In this document: positions 28,893-38,207 of the stretch, piece after piece
Numbering within the stretch: position 1 is the first letter of the stretch
Layout of the letters: every line of letters starts with the position of its first letter
Assembly (NCBI GenBank): GCA_021799085.1
Contig: JAJZBD010000001.1
Span: forward strand, 1-64,000
From: Nanobdellota archaeon
GTDB lineage: Archaea > Nanobdellota > Nanobdellia > Parvarchaeales > Parvarchaeaceae
Direction: 5' to 3'
Length of the DNA: 64,000 nt
The notes under the pieces: generated by a model
What the model saw: only the letters and a program-made list of their open reading frames with translations
Told to the model about the DNA's origin: nothing
The model's database searches: none
Program-made: the position numbers and the translations under genes

Positions 28893-31307
28893 TTAAAGAA
28901 GGGAGAACTCCTTGTCTTTTTTGTAAGCAAATACCTTGATAACATCTGTTACTAAAAGGAAAACAACTGCAACAATTCCTATAAGTAATATATAGTATGA
29001 ACTTATGCTTGACATTAATACTCCGAATTTTGCTATTATGAAAGTTATGATAATAGCAAGAACTATTTGCATTATTACAGGTATGCTTGGCCTAGAGTGG
29101 AAGAACCTTCTTCTAGATCTTATAGATAAAAGAAGCGCTTCTATGGAGAATATAAACGCAACGAACATGAATGTTTCAAATGAAGTGTGACTTAAATGGA
29201 AATAAAACAGGCCGAAATAAGCAAGCAAAGACACTTCAATTATGGCCATTGCACCAAAAAGAATGGAAGCAAAGAATATTGCTTTTATGTCCCATGCATC
29301 TGGTTTCTTGGAATAACTTTCCTTATCAGTCGACAATGCTATACTCCCTATGTCGTTTATGAATATCATTAAGATAAGCTGTATGGCCCTTATCGGTAAG
29401 AATCTGAGTATTATAAATGCTATCGAAAGGAAAAATGCTATCTGGAATATTCTAGTTACCTTGTTCAAGGTATAACTTATCATCCTCTCAAATATGGACC
29501 TGCTTTCTTTTACGGCATTCACTATCGGCTCTATCCCTGGGGAGGTTAAAACTATTGTTGCCGCGCTTTTTGCAACGTCGGTTGCATTTGAAACAGCTAT
29601 ACCTACTTCTGCCTGCTTTAAAGCAGGTGCATCATTTACTCCATCTCCCGTCATTCCTACGTGGTAACCTGCATCCTGCAATGCCTTTACTATTGTATAC
29701 TTGTCCTTTGGGAATACTCCTGCAAAACCGTCATGCTCTATAATTAACTTTGAAAGAGTCTTTTCATCTAATCCCTCCAAAGTCTTAACATCAAGTATTT
29801 TTTCTCCTATTCCAACCTCTTTGGCTATTTCCTTTGCAGTATCAATGTTGTCTCCGGTAAGCATCTTTGTCTTTATTCCCAGCGCTTTAAGCTCTTCTAT
29901 AAGCTTTTTACTGTCTTCCCTTGGCTTATCGTTTAATGGTATTATACCAACAAAGGACCATTCCTTTCTGTCGCTTAGTTTAGCAGCTACTGCTATGGTA
30001 CGGTAGCCCTTTAATGACATCTCCTTTATCTTAGCATTGACTTTTTTTGTTTCCAAAGAATCTAAGGAGCATTTCTTCATTATAATCGCAGGAAAGCCCT
30101 TAATAGCGGACATTTTTTTACCATTGAGTATGACATCTGCCTGTGACATTTTTGTAGCTGGATTAAACGGTGTGAATTTTACCAGTTTGTAGTTCAATTC
30201 TAAGTTCTTAGTATCGTATTTTTTAAGCCCGTCGATTATTGCATTGTCTATCTCATCGTTATCCTCTCTTCTAGATGCTATAGACCCATAAAAAAGAACA
30301 TCTTGTACTGAGAATTTCCCATAGCCAAATGGATCAGATACTGAAAGCTGGTTACCCGTTATTGTGCCTGTTTTATCAAGGCATACTACATTCATAGTAG
30401 ATGCCTCTTCAATTGCTTCAAGCTTCGTTACTAGAATGTTTTTTGATGACAGTCTTTCAGTACCATATGCCATCGCAACTGTAAATGCTGCTGGCAATCC
30501 CACAGGCACAGAAGCCAAAAGTATAAGAAGGGAAAATGGAACTATTGTAAGCAGATTTATGTGTGATATATAAGAAGCTATAAAAACGGCGGCTATGAGC
30601 ATTAGATCTACATAGATAAGGTATTTAAGGAGCTTCAAAATGTCGTTTTCTAAATGCATCCTGCCGCCAGCTATCCTTACAAGATCTGCTGTTTTACCGA
30701 ATGAAGTGTCCTTTCCCGTCTTTAAAACCAGGGCTGTGGCCTCTCCTTCTCTTACAGTTGATGATGAAAATATAGTGTCTCCCTCTTTTCTATCAACAGG
30801 AAGCGATTCGCCAGTTAGCATTGACTGATCAACTGAAAGATAATCTCCCTCTATTATAAGGCAGTCTGCAGGGACTATATCACCCAGCCTTATCCTTATT
30901 ATGTCACCAGGTACCAACAATTTAGCAGGCATCTTTTTCCATTCATTATCTCTTTGAACGTTGACGTTTACCGATAACTTATTCTTTAAAAGCTCGAGGG
31001 TATTATCTGCCTTGAACTCCTCCAGAAAACCGGCTATGCCGTTAAACAAAAGAAGGCCAATGACTATATATGCATCTATGCTTTTTCCTAGAATAAATGA
31101 GATTCCTATAACAATATAAAGCATTAATGGTATCGGGCCCCAAAACTTTAAAAGAAATTTTTTTATGGGATTCACTTTTTTGCTTGCAATCTCATTGTAA
31201 CCGTATTTCTTTAGTCTTTCATCCGCTTCTTTTTCTGAAAGACCGCTTTTGCTTGAAGATAATTTTCTGAATTGTTCCTCTTTGTTTATTTCGCTGTCTT
31301 TCTTCAT
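28893..31307 (-). CDS. P-type ATPase, H+-ATPase-like, paralog of 21138-23555
   Basis: VVCLDKTGTITGN, MLTGDNIDTA, GMTGDGVNDAPALKQAEVGIAVSNATDVAKSAATIVL; long stretches align with the first copy. Confidence 0.93.
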   Translation of the reverse strand: MKKDSEINKEEQFRKLSSSKSGLSEKEADERLKKYGYNEIASKKVNPIKKFLLKFWGPIPLMLYIVIGISFILGKSIDAYIVIGLLLFNGIAGFLEEFKADNTLELLKNKLSVNVNVQRDNEWKKMPAKLLVPGDIIRIRLGDIVPADCLIIEGDYLSVDQSMLTGESLPVDRKEGDTIFSSSTVREGEATALVLKTGKDTSFGKTADLVRIAGGRMHLENDILKLLKYLIYVDLMLIAAVFIASYISHINLLTIVPFSLLILLASVPVGLPAAFTVAMAYGTERLSSKNILVTKLEAIEEASTMNVVCLDKTGTITGNQLSVSDPFGYGKFSVQDVLFYGSIASRREDNDEIDNAIIDGLKKYDTKNLELNYKLVKFTPFNPATKMSQADVILNGKKMSAIKGFPAIIMKKCSLDSLETKKVNAKIKEMSLKGYRTIAVAAKLSDRKEWSFVGIIPLNDKPREDSKKLIEELKALGIKTKMLTGDNIDTAKEIAKEVGIGEKILDVKTLEGLDEKTLSKLIIEHDGFAGVFPKDKYTIVKALQDAGYHVGMTGDGVNDAPALKQAEVGIAVSNATDVAKSAATIVLTSPGIEPIVNAVKESRSIFERMISYTLNKVTRIFQIAFFLSIAFIILRFLPIRAIQLILMIFINDIGSIALSTDKESYSKKPDAWDIKAIFFASILFGAMAIIEVSLLAYFGLFYFHLSHTSFETFMFVAFIFSIEALLLSIRSRRRFFHSRPSIPVIMQIVLAIIITFIIAKFGVLMSSISSYYILLIGIVAVVFLLVTDVIKVFAYKKDKEFSLL

Positions 31308-31308
31308 A

Positions 31309-31845
31309 TCAATCGCTTATTAATCCTATAAAAAGTTTGTCATCACCCTTGAATTTTTTCTCGCCGGGCAGCCTTAAAAAGAGGTATACTGTCTTTCCGT
31401 TAAAGATAAAACGCAAAGGCGGAGAATAGGGGTAGAACTCTTTCTTAAAAAGCTTATCATAACCAACATTTATTTCCGAGATTGATTTCTTTTCGACTCT
31501 CATAATGAGCGTATCAAGTTTTTTGTTGTAAAATTCTATGCTTTCCTGCGTTATCTCTACAAAACCTGAATGCTTGTGTAATGGTTTTATTGAGCTCCTG
31601 CCGACCCTTGCAATAACCTTTTTGTGCAGGCTCAATTCCAGCAATTCTTTTCTGAATATCCACACCGCTTCAAATAGGCCCAACCCCCTTTTTAGCGAGT
31701 CATTTATGAACTTCATTCTGGGAGTCTCTCCTCTGAATATGTCCACTATGTTAAGTATATTCTTATCTACTGAAACACTGGCGTTCTCCTTTGCCAAATT
31801 TTTACTGTAAATCTTAGATGAAACAGACTTAAAGACCGTGGACAT
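31309..31845 (-). CDS. Hypothetical protein
   Basis: 178-aa ORF, 1 nt upstream of the ATPase gene. Confidence 0.6.
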   Translation of the reverse strand: MSTVFKSVSSKIYSKNLAKENASVSVDKNILNIVDIFRGETPRMKFINDSLKRGLGLFEAVWIFRKELLELSLHKKVIARVGRSSIKPLHKHSGFVEITQESIEFYNKKLDTLIMRVEKKSISEINVGYDKLFKKEFYPYSPPLRFIFNGKTVYLFLRLPGEKKFKGDDKLFIGLISD

Positions 31846-31935
31846 ACTATTATGTTGCCTTCAATTCATTTATAGTTTCTTATTTATTCAATTTACTGAC
31901 AGCAAAGAAATAATTTTATTATTTACTTATAATGT

Positions 31936-32421
31936 TTAGAGAACCTGGATTATCATCTGTATTATAAAACCAAGTACGCCGATTATGAATGTGCCTATAA
32001 TAACCATTATGGAAAGCTCCTTGAATTCCTGTTTTGTAGGTTTTCTTGCAAGGTGGAGTATCCTGCTATATTCAAACCTGTAATGCTCCAGCTTTGCCTT
32101 TATATTCATTGGATGAGCCTTCTTTATCGCATTTTTAACATGATATAAATGGAACCTTCTTTTCTTTACCTGCTGCTTTTCTTCCTTGCGGCTGCTGTTT
32201 ACATTGCTTTGTACAGCTGTTTCTGCGGGCTTTTTCTGATTATTATTCTGCACCGTATTTTGAGCATTGCCTTGATTATTGTTAGAATTAACTGGTTGCA
32301 CAGTCTTTTCATTGTTCTGAACGTTTTCCGCAGGCTTTGCATCACTTTCTACTGTTTCCTGCTGCTTGTTTGAATCATTCAAATTAGCGTCTGCAAGACT
32401 CTTGTTTTCATCCATAATCAA
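31936..32421 (-). CDS. secE: SecE/Sss1-like translocase gamma subunit with N/Q-rich N-terminal extension
   Basis: C-terminal LEHYRFEYSRILHLARKPTKQEFKELSIMVIIGTFIIGVLGFIIQMIIQVL is Sec61-gamma/SecE-like; located immediately after ftsZ. Confidence 0.8.
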   Translation of the reverse strand: MIMDENKSLADANLNDSNKQQETVESDAKPAENVQNNEKTVQPVNSNNNQGNAQNTVQNNNQKKPAETAVQSNVNSSRKEEKQQVKKRRFHLYHVKNAIKKAHPMNIKAKLEHYRFEYSRILHLARKPTKQEFKELSIMVIIGTFIIGVLGFIIQMIIQVL

Positions 32422-33545
32422 CTTAGGAAGGTTATGCCCAGCTCGTCTTCAACTTCCTGCTTCTCCTTTAACTGCTGGTCCTCTGCTATCGATTTGCCGC
32501 TTATCTGCTTGGAAGTTACGCCTGTTATTATGGCCAAAACCTTTACAGTATTCTTTAAATCCGGAAAGATGTGTGCGCCCCAGATTATGTTTATGTCATC
32601 AGGTAGTTTCTGACCTATAAGATCAACCAATTTGTTTGCTTCTTCAAGAGTAAGTGAAGGCCCTCCGCTTACATCTATAAGCATCCCTTTTGCAGTCGAA
32701 ACATCAACATCTATAAGCGGATTATTTAGCACTTTCTCGACAACGGTTTCAAGTTTCTTGTCTTTTGCATCGCTTTCGCCTGTCCCTATAAGGGCTACAC
32801 CACCGTTTGACATTATCCTCTTTACATCTGCGAAATCGACATTTATCAAACCAGGTTTAGTTATCAATTCTGTTATCCCTTTAACGGCATTTGTAAGAAC
32901 GTCATCCGCTATCTTCAATGCTATTGGCAAAGGCAATCCTGGAGCAATAGCCATAAGCTTTTCATTAGGAACCGTTATCAATGTATCTACCGTATTTTTA
33001 AGTTTTTCAACGCCATTCACTGCTGCGTTCATTCTTCTTCTTCCCTCTGCTTTAAATGGTAAAGTGACTACTGCTATAGTAAGCGCGTTTATTTTCTTTG
33101 AAACTGATGCAACAACCGGCGCTGCGCCAGTACCTGTTCCACCGCCCATACCGCAGCATATAAAAACTAGGTCTGCTCCTTGAAGAGCTTCCTTGAGTTC
33201 CTGTTCCTGTTCTTTTGCAGCAGCTTCACCAACTGCGGGATCTGCACCAGCACCCAGTCCATTGGTCAATTCCTTTCCTATAAGTATCTTTTTATCAGCA
33301 GGAGTGCAAAGTAGGTCTGCCGCATCCGTATTGACCGCTATGAATTCCGCCCCTTTTATACCGACTTCAAACATTCTGTTGAGAGTATTGTTTCCGGAAC
33401 CGCCGACTCCTACGACTTTTATATTTGCCCTTCTTGATGCTATTAATTCTTCTAAAGACTTATCGAATTCCTTAGTTTTACTAGCATCGTACTTTATCCC
33501 TTTTATCCCTTGACTAAGTGAATTATTCATTTGTATATCATCCAT
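32418..33545 (-). CDS. ftsZ: Cell division protein FtsZ (copy 1)
   Basis: VVGVGGSGNNTLNRM, AVNTDAADLL, GGGTGTGAAPVVASVSK tubulin/FtsZ signature. Confidence 0.96.
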   Translation of the reverse strand: MDDIQMNNSLSQGIKGIKYDASKTKEFDKSLEELIASRRANIKVVGVGGSGNNTLNRMFEVGIKGAEFIAVNTDAADLLCTPADKKILIGKELTNGLGAGADPAVGEAAAKEQEQELKEALQGADLVFICCGMGGGTGTGAAPVVASVSKKINALTIAVVTLPFKAEGRRRMNAAVNGVEKLKNTVDTLITVPNEKLMAIAPGLPLPIALKIADDVLTNAVKGITELITKPGLINVDFADVKRIMSNGGVALIGTGESDAKDKKLETVVEKVLNNPLIDVDVSTAKGMLIDVSGGPSLTLEEANKLVDLIGQKLPDDINIIWGAHIFPDLKNTVKVLAIITGVTSKQISGKSIAEDQQLKEKQEVEDELGITFLS

Positions 33546-33593
33546 AAGTTTACCTCAATAGATTAATCATTTTGGATTATATATAAATATCTC

Positions 33594-34241
33594 CTAATCT
33601 TTTATTATCTCAGTTTTGATTTTCTTGTTAAGATATTTTTCTATATCCATTGATATGCTGTCTTTTATGTAAGTTTTCACGTCTTCTTTCGTGTGCATTT
33701 TCACAGTTTCGTTCTCTATTTCTATATTTTCTGGTTTTTTACCGACGTAATGCTCGAATATTGCGGAGTACTTCTCCTTCTCATCCTCTATTATTGAAAC
33801 TATCTCAATTTCGTACTTTAGCTCTTTTCCAGCTAGGGGATGATTGTAACTTACAAGCACTCTACCGCTGTTTATCGCCAATACTGTTGCCATCTTATCG
33901 TCTAAAAGAACCATGTCTCCCACTGAGGGATTTATATTATTGCTTCGGAATACCGATATTCCATACGTTTTTATAAGCCTCTTATCGAACTCTCCAAACC
34001 CGTCCTTTGGCTGCACGGTTATTTCATACTTATCTCCTTGATTCTTTCCTATAACCGAATCAGAGATAACCTTTAATACGTAATTTGCACCCGGGATGAC
34101 AAGCACAGGAGAAAAGTTATAATCCCCCTTTATGTTCTCCTTTTCTGCTATTTTCCTGTCAGTTAAATCGAATATCTGCCCTGTAGAAGCTATCCGCCCT
34201 ACAAAATTTATCATTACAAAATCATTTTCCTTAATCATCAC
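33594..34241 (-). CDS. FKBP-type (SlyD-like) peptidyl-prolyl isomerase
   Basis: ENDFVMINFVGRIASTGQIFDLTD ... YEITVQPKDGFGEFDKRLI ... VSYNHPLAGKELKYEIEIV. Confidence 0.85.
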   Translation of the reverse strand: MMIKENDFVMINFVGRIASTGQIFDLTDRKIAEKENIKGDYNFSPVLVIPGANYVLKVISDSVIGKNQGDKYEITVQPKDGFGEFDKRLIKTYGISVFRSNNINPSVGDMVLLDDKMATVLAINSGRVLVSYNHPLAGKELKYEIEIVSIIEDEKEKYSAIFEHYVGKKPENIEIENETVKMHTKEDVKTYIKDSISMDIEKYLNKKIKTEIIKD

Positions 34242-34510
34242 TGCCTCTTCATCTCAATTGATATGAACGAAACATTTCTTTTCTTCCCTTCCTTGTCCGC
34301 AAGCTCTTCAGTCCCTATTTCAATACCAGAAACCTTAAGATCCTTCATGAATTTGTGCATAGTGACCTGAGATATATCAACTGCCGTGGAGATAGAGGAG
34401 CCCCTTGCCTTTATTACAACCTGGTTATTCCCAGAGTTCAAATGCGTAAGTATGGCCATTACGTAAGACATTATAGGTTTTTTGCCCACAAAGATTATAT
34501 CATTTTCCAT
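34238..34510 (-). CDS. albA: DNA/RNA-binding protein Alba
   Basis: IFVGKKPIMSYVMAILTHLNSGNNQVVIKARGSSISTAVDI. Confidence 0.93.
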   Translation of the reverse strand: MENDIIFVGKKPIMSYVMAILTHLNSGNNQVVIKARGSSISTAVDISQVTMHKFMKDLKVSGIEIGTEELADKEGKKRNVSFISIEMKRQ

Positions 34511-34563
34511 AATTCTATTTTTTGAATTTATATGTATATAAGCATTTATGTTTTACTGCAATA

Positions 34564-34923
34564 TTACCTATTGCTTATTTTTACGGCCCTGCCATCAAAA
34601 GCCAATGTTTTTATCCCAAGCTTGTTTGCCTTCGCTCTTAGTTCTTTGTCTTCTGTAAAAAGAATTCCATTTTTATGCAAGCAAAAATCCAGCAATGTGT
34701 CATCGGTGCTTTTACCATTATCGAATTCCACTATCTTTATTCCATAAGAAATAAAAAAGCTCTTTACATCCAATCTTTTTATAATATTTAATTCATCGAT
34801 GCATTTCTTAATCGTTGAAATTGAAAAGCCGCTCTGAAAAAAATTATCTAGCAGATTTCTTAGATCCAATTTATTGTCAAAACAATAAACCATAACGTTT
34901 GTGTCTACAACAACATCATTCAT
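34564..34923 (-). CDS. PIN-domain nuclease-like protein next to aIF2-gamma
   Basis: DVVVDTNVMVYCFD, ECIDEL-like helix (KKCIDELNII), STDDTLLDFCLHKNGILFTEDKELRAKA acidic active-site pattern. Confidence 0.75.
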   Translation of the reverse strand: MNDVVVDTNVMVYCFDNKLDLRNLLDNFFQSGFSISTIKKCIDELNIIKRLDVKSFFISYGIKIVEFDNGKSTDDTLLDFCLHKNGILFTEDKELRAKANKLGIKTLAFDGRAVKISNR

Positions 34924-36097
34924 ATATGTTTCCTGATCCTGCTATTGTCCAAACATTGTTTATTTTTCTTGACAAAATGGCTCTTTCGCCGATGAAATAG
35001 GGCAATGCCGAATTTCCTAAATTTATAACTATCCCATTATTTGAATAAGACACTACGGTTCCAAGAACCTTTGAAGATAAAACATTTAAAAGGACTGTTT
35101 CATTTTTCTGCGGAGGCTTGCTGAATTTATCTTTTATGGGTTCATATCTCATTGCTATCCTGCTTTTAAACAATGGAACTGTGTCATTTTTTACAATTAG
35201 AGAACCTGCTAGGTTATCCCTTCTTGCCAGTGAAGGATCTAAATCTGTCTCCAAACCTATCATTAATCCTCTTGCTACTTCCTTTTCAGGCCCGAATTCA
35301 CTTTGTATGCTTAAAACTTTGGTCTTTAAAGGTTTCCATGAATTTTTAACGTAAACTCCTGGATAAACAACCACTGGATCATTAATCTTTAAATGTCCGG
35401 ATTTTAATCCTCCACCTAAAACTCCTCCTTTAAGTTCATTTATATCTGCACCCGGCCTATTAATATCAAAACTCCTTACAACTACCATCTCAGTTCTTTC
35501 TTCCTTGGAATTATCTGGGACTTCGAACTTGCCTATTTCCTGTATAAGTTCTGTAATGTTTACATCCTGTGCAGCAAATACTGGTATTATTTTTGCGTCT
35601 GGATATCCATTCTTTAACATGAAATCCTTTATTTCATTGTAGCTTTCCTTTGCGCGATCTTTTCCAACAACGTCTATTTTAGTCTGTGCTACGACTATGT
35701 TTTTAACGCCTATTATACGTAAAGCTTCTATATGCTCTTGTGTCTGAGGCTGCGGGCATTTTTGATTTGCTGCTATAACAAGGACTGCTCCATCCACTAA
35801 AGTTGCGCCACTCAGCATTATAGTCATCAATGTTTTATGCCCTGGCGAGTCTATTATTGAAACTCTATAGTAAAGGCTTGCATTTGAATTGCAAACCTCA
35901 CATTTTTCATGTCTGCTGAACAAGCCACAGGAATCGCACTTGTATATAAGAAAATGTGCGTATCCTAACCGTATTGTTATTCCTCTCTTTTTTTCTTCGC
36001 TGTGCCTTAAGGTAGACTCGCTAGTAATCGCTCTTACTAAAGTCGTCTTACCATCGGCGAAATTACCAACTACATCTATCGTTATATCCTTAACCAT
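34916..36097 (-). CDS. Translation initiation factor aIF2 subunit gamma
   Basis: KKRGITIRLGYAHFLIYKCDSCG...CEVC, IIDSPGHKTLMTIMLSGATLVDGAVLVIAANQKCPQPQTQEHIEAL. Confidence 0.93.
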   Translation of the reverse strand: MVKDITIDVVGNFADGKTTLVRAITSESTLRHSEEKKRGITIRLGYAHFLIYKCDSCGLFSRHEKCEVCNSNASLYYRVSIIDSPGHKTLMTIMLSGATLVDGAVLVIAANQKCPQPQTQEHIEALRIIGVKNIVVAQTKIDVVGKDRAKESYNEIKDFMLKNGYPDAKIIPVFAAQDVNITELIQEIGKFEVPDNSKEERTEMVVVRSFDINRPGADINELKGGVLGGGLKSGHLKINDPVVVYPGVYVKNSWKPLKTKVLSIQSEFGPEKEVARGLMIGLETDLDPSLARRDNLAGSLIVKNDTVPLFKSRIAMRYEPIKDKFSKPPQKNETVLLNVLSSKVLGTVVSYSNNGIVINLGNSALPYFIGERAILSRKINNVWTIAGSGNIYE

Positions 36098-36467
36098 TAG
36101 AAGGCGTGAATAACTGCTCCAAAGATTTCTCCCCGTACTTTGATATTTTTATGTTGATTTGAGAAGTAAACTGACCAATTGTGTTTCCGGCAATGCTCTT
36201 CCTCCTGCGTATATTCTGCTTGTTTCCTAGTCCCTTTCCTATGAGCACTTTTCTAAGGCCAGAACCCTCTAAGTCCTTTGACATGGGCATTCCTGTCATG
36301 TAGCTTCCGCCCGTTATTATTCCGGAGTAACCATCTAAACCCAAAAATGAAAGCTCCAGCTCTTCGCCTATCTTTTTACCGAATAACTGGTCTACTTTGT
36401 CACTTTCTAAAGTTTTATTAAATGACTTGCCCGTTTTCGAATCGTTTATTACAATCTTCATCTCCAT
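36090..36467 (-). CDS. Ribosomal protein S6e
   Basis: MEMKIVINDSKTGKSFNKTL...GKKIGEELELSFLGLDGYSGIITGGSYMTGMPMSKDLEGSG. Confidence 0.93.
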   Translation of the reverse strand: MEMKIVINDSKTGKSFNKTLESDKVDQLFGKKIGEELELSFLGLDGYSGIITGGSYMTGMPMSKDLEGSGLRKVLIGKGLGNKQNIRRRKSIAGNTIGQFTSQINIKISKYGEKSLEQLFTPSNG

Positions 36468-36543
36468 AGACTTTATTAGATATAACTGTTATTTATAAAT
36501 AGCTTTGCATTAAGATAAATAACTTATTAAACGACAAAACTGT

Positions 36544-37245
36544 GTGGGTAAAATGGAAATGATCTTTGTTGAATCAAGATTCAAGGGAAAATTAAGTGAG
36601 GAATTTGTAAAAAGGATTTACAATGAAGTAAAGCCGTACAAAAAGATAAACTTGGTGGCTGCAATACAGTTCATAGACCAGATGAATGATTTCAAGAACA
36701 GGATAAAAGACAAGGAATTCGTAGTTAAGCAGTCGCTTTACAGGGCCATGTACCCTGGACAGATTCTAGGCTGCGATGTCTATGCTGCAGACTGCAGTGA
36801 CTGCGATGCAACTCTGGCTTTTGAACAGGGCATGTTTCACGTTTTAGGCATACCTCTTAAATACGGAAAGGCAGTAATCACTGCTGATCCTGAAACTGAG
36901 AATATAGAGGTAATAAACGCAGAAGTAGCTGATAAATACCGGAAAAGAATAATGCAGGGCATTGGGGCAGTATTGACTGCCAAAAAAGTTATGTTTGTAG
37001 AGTCTACAAAGGCCGGACAAACATATGGATCAAAGCTTTTGAAGGAAAAGCTAAGAAAAGACGGCAAACAGGTTTATTCCGTTGTTGCAGATGAGATAAA
37101 CTTTGACAGGTTAAATGAATTTAGGGAAATAGACGTTTTCATAAGCACTGCCTGCCAGAGGATAGCCATAGACGACATGAATAAGGTCAAAAAGCCAATG
37201 ATAAATGCAGAGGACCTTGAAAGTTACATTAGAGAAAACAGATGA
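36544..37245 (+). CDS. dph2: Diphthamide synthase Dph2-like protein lacking N-terminal domain 1
   Basis: YPGQILGCDVYAADCSDCDATLAFEQGMFHVLGIPL and FISTACQRIAIDDMNKVKKPMINAEDL match Dph2 domains 2 and 3; GTG start; 233 aa. Confidence 0.82.
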   Translation: MGKMEMIFVESRFKGKLSEEFVKRIYNEVKPYKKINLVAAIQFIDQMNDFKNRIKDKEFVVKQSLYRAMYPGQILGCDVYAADCSDCDATLAFEQGMFHVLGIPLKYGKAVITADPETENIEVINAEVADKYRKRIMQGIGAVLTAKKVMFVESTKAGQTYGSKLLKEKLRKDGKQVYSVVADEINFDRLNEFREIDVFISTACQRIAIDDMNKVKKPMINAEDLESYIRENR

Positions 37246-37278
37246 AATGCATTTAAACAGCTAAATTCATAAATTTAC

Positions 37279-38205
37279 ATGAAGGCCATAGTAACTGGCG
37301 GGGCAGGATTTATAGGCTCGCATATTGCTGAAAGACTTGTAAATGAGGGCTATTCAGTTTCTGTAATTGATTCTTTAAGCACGGGTGACAAAAACAACCT
37401 TAAATCAATATCCAGTAAAATAAGGTTCACAAAGGGAAATTCATCACAGATATCAAAACTTGGAAAAGCGGATATAGTCTTTCATGAGGGGATATATTCT
37501 TCAACGCCAATATACAGAAAAGACAATACCTTAGTTGGAAAAGCAATATCTGAGTTTATATCTGTTTTAAATTACTGCGTAAAGAACAAATGTAAGCTTG
37601 TTTTCGCTTCAAGCTCATCGATATATAACGGCTATCCTCCGCCGCACAATGAAGAAATGATACCTAAAGTAAAGGATTTCTACACGGAAGCGAGATATCC
37701 TATGGAAAGGCTTGCAGATCTTTTCAATCAGATGTATGGATTGGAGTACTGCGGATTAAGGTACTTCAGCGTATATGGTGACAGAGAAGAAAGCAAAAAG
37801 GAGTTCGCTAATATGGTCTCGCAGACAATATGGAAAGGATTGCTTGATAAGGAACTTGTAATATACGGTGATGGCACACAAAGGAGAGACCTTACAAATA
37901 TTGCAGATGTTGTATCGGCAAACATGCTTGCTGCCAAAAGCAAGGAGAACGGAATATTCAACGTGGGCACGGGTGTTTCCTATTCATTCAATGAAATAAT
38001 AGAGAAGGTTGGAAATGCAATGGGAAAGAAAATAAAGACAAAGAACATAGAAAACCCTCTAAAAAATTACGTTGATATAGTGCACGCCGATACGAAAAAA
38101 AGCACGGAAAAACTAGGCTTCTCTGCAAAGATAAAACCCGAAGAAGGAATAAACGCCGCTTTGGATTATTATAGAAAACTCAAAAAAGTTCCGGATATCT
38201 TCTAA
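37279..38205 (+). CDS. NAD-dependent epimerase/dehydratase (SDR; UDP-glucose 4-epimerase-like)
   Basis: VTGGAGFIGSHIAERLVNEGYSVSVIDSLSTG; YxxxR-type motif EARYPMERLADLF. Confidence 0.92.
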   Translation: MKAIVTGGAGFIGSHIAERLVNEGYSVSVIDSLSTGDKNNLKSISSKIRFTKGNSSQISKLGKADIVFHEGIYSSTPIYRKDNTLVGKAISEFISVLNYCVKNKCKLVFASSSSIYNGYPPPHNEEMIPKVKDFYTEARYPMERLADLFNQMYGLEYCGLRYFSVYGDREESKKEFANMVSQTIWKGLLDKELVIYGDGTQRRDLTNIADVVSANMLAAKSKENGIFNVGTGVSYSFNEIIEKVGNAMGKKIKTKNIENPLKNYVDIVHADTKKSTEKLGFSAKIKPEEGINAALDYYRKLKKVPDIF

Positions 38206-38207
38206 TT

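Noticed and set aside
32632-33183. 183-aa plus-strand ORF antisense to ftsZ1
   Set aside because: Shadow ORF on a strongly recognisable FtsZ gene; composition (Ser/Thr/Pro/Phe) typical of antisense frames.
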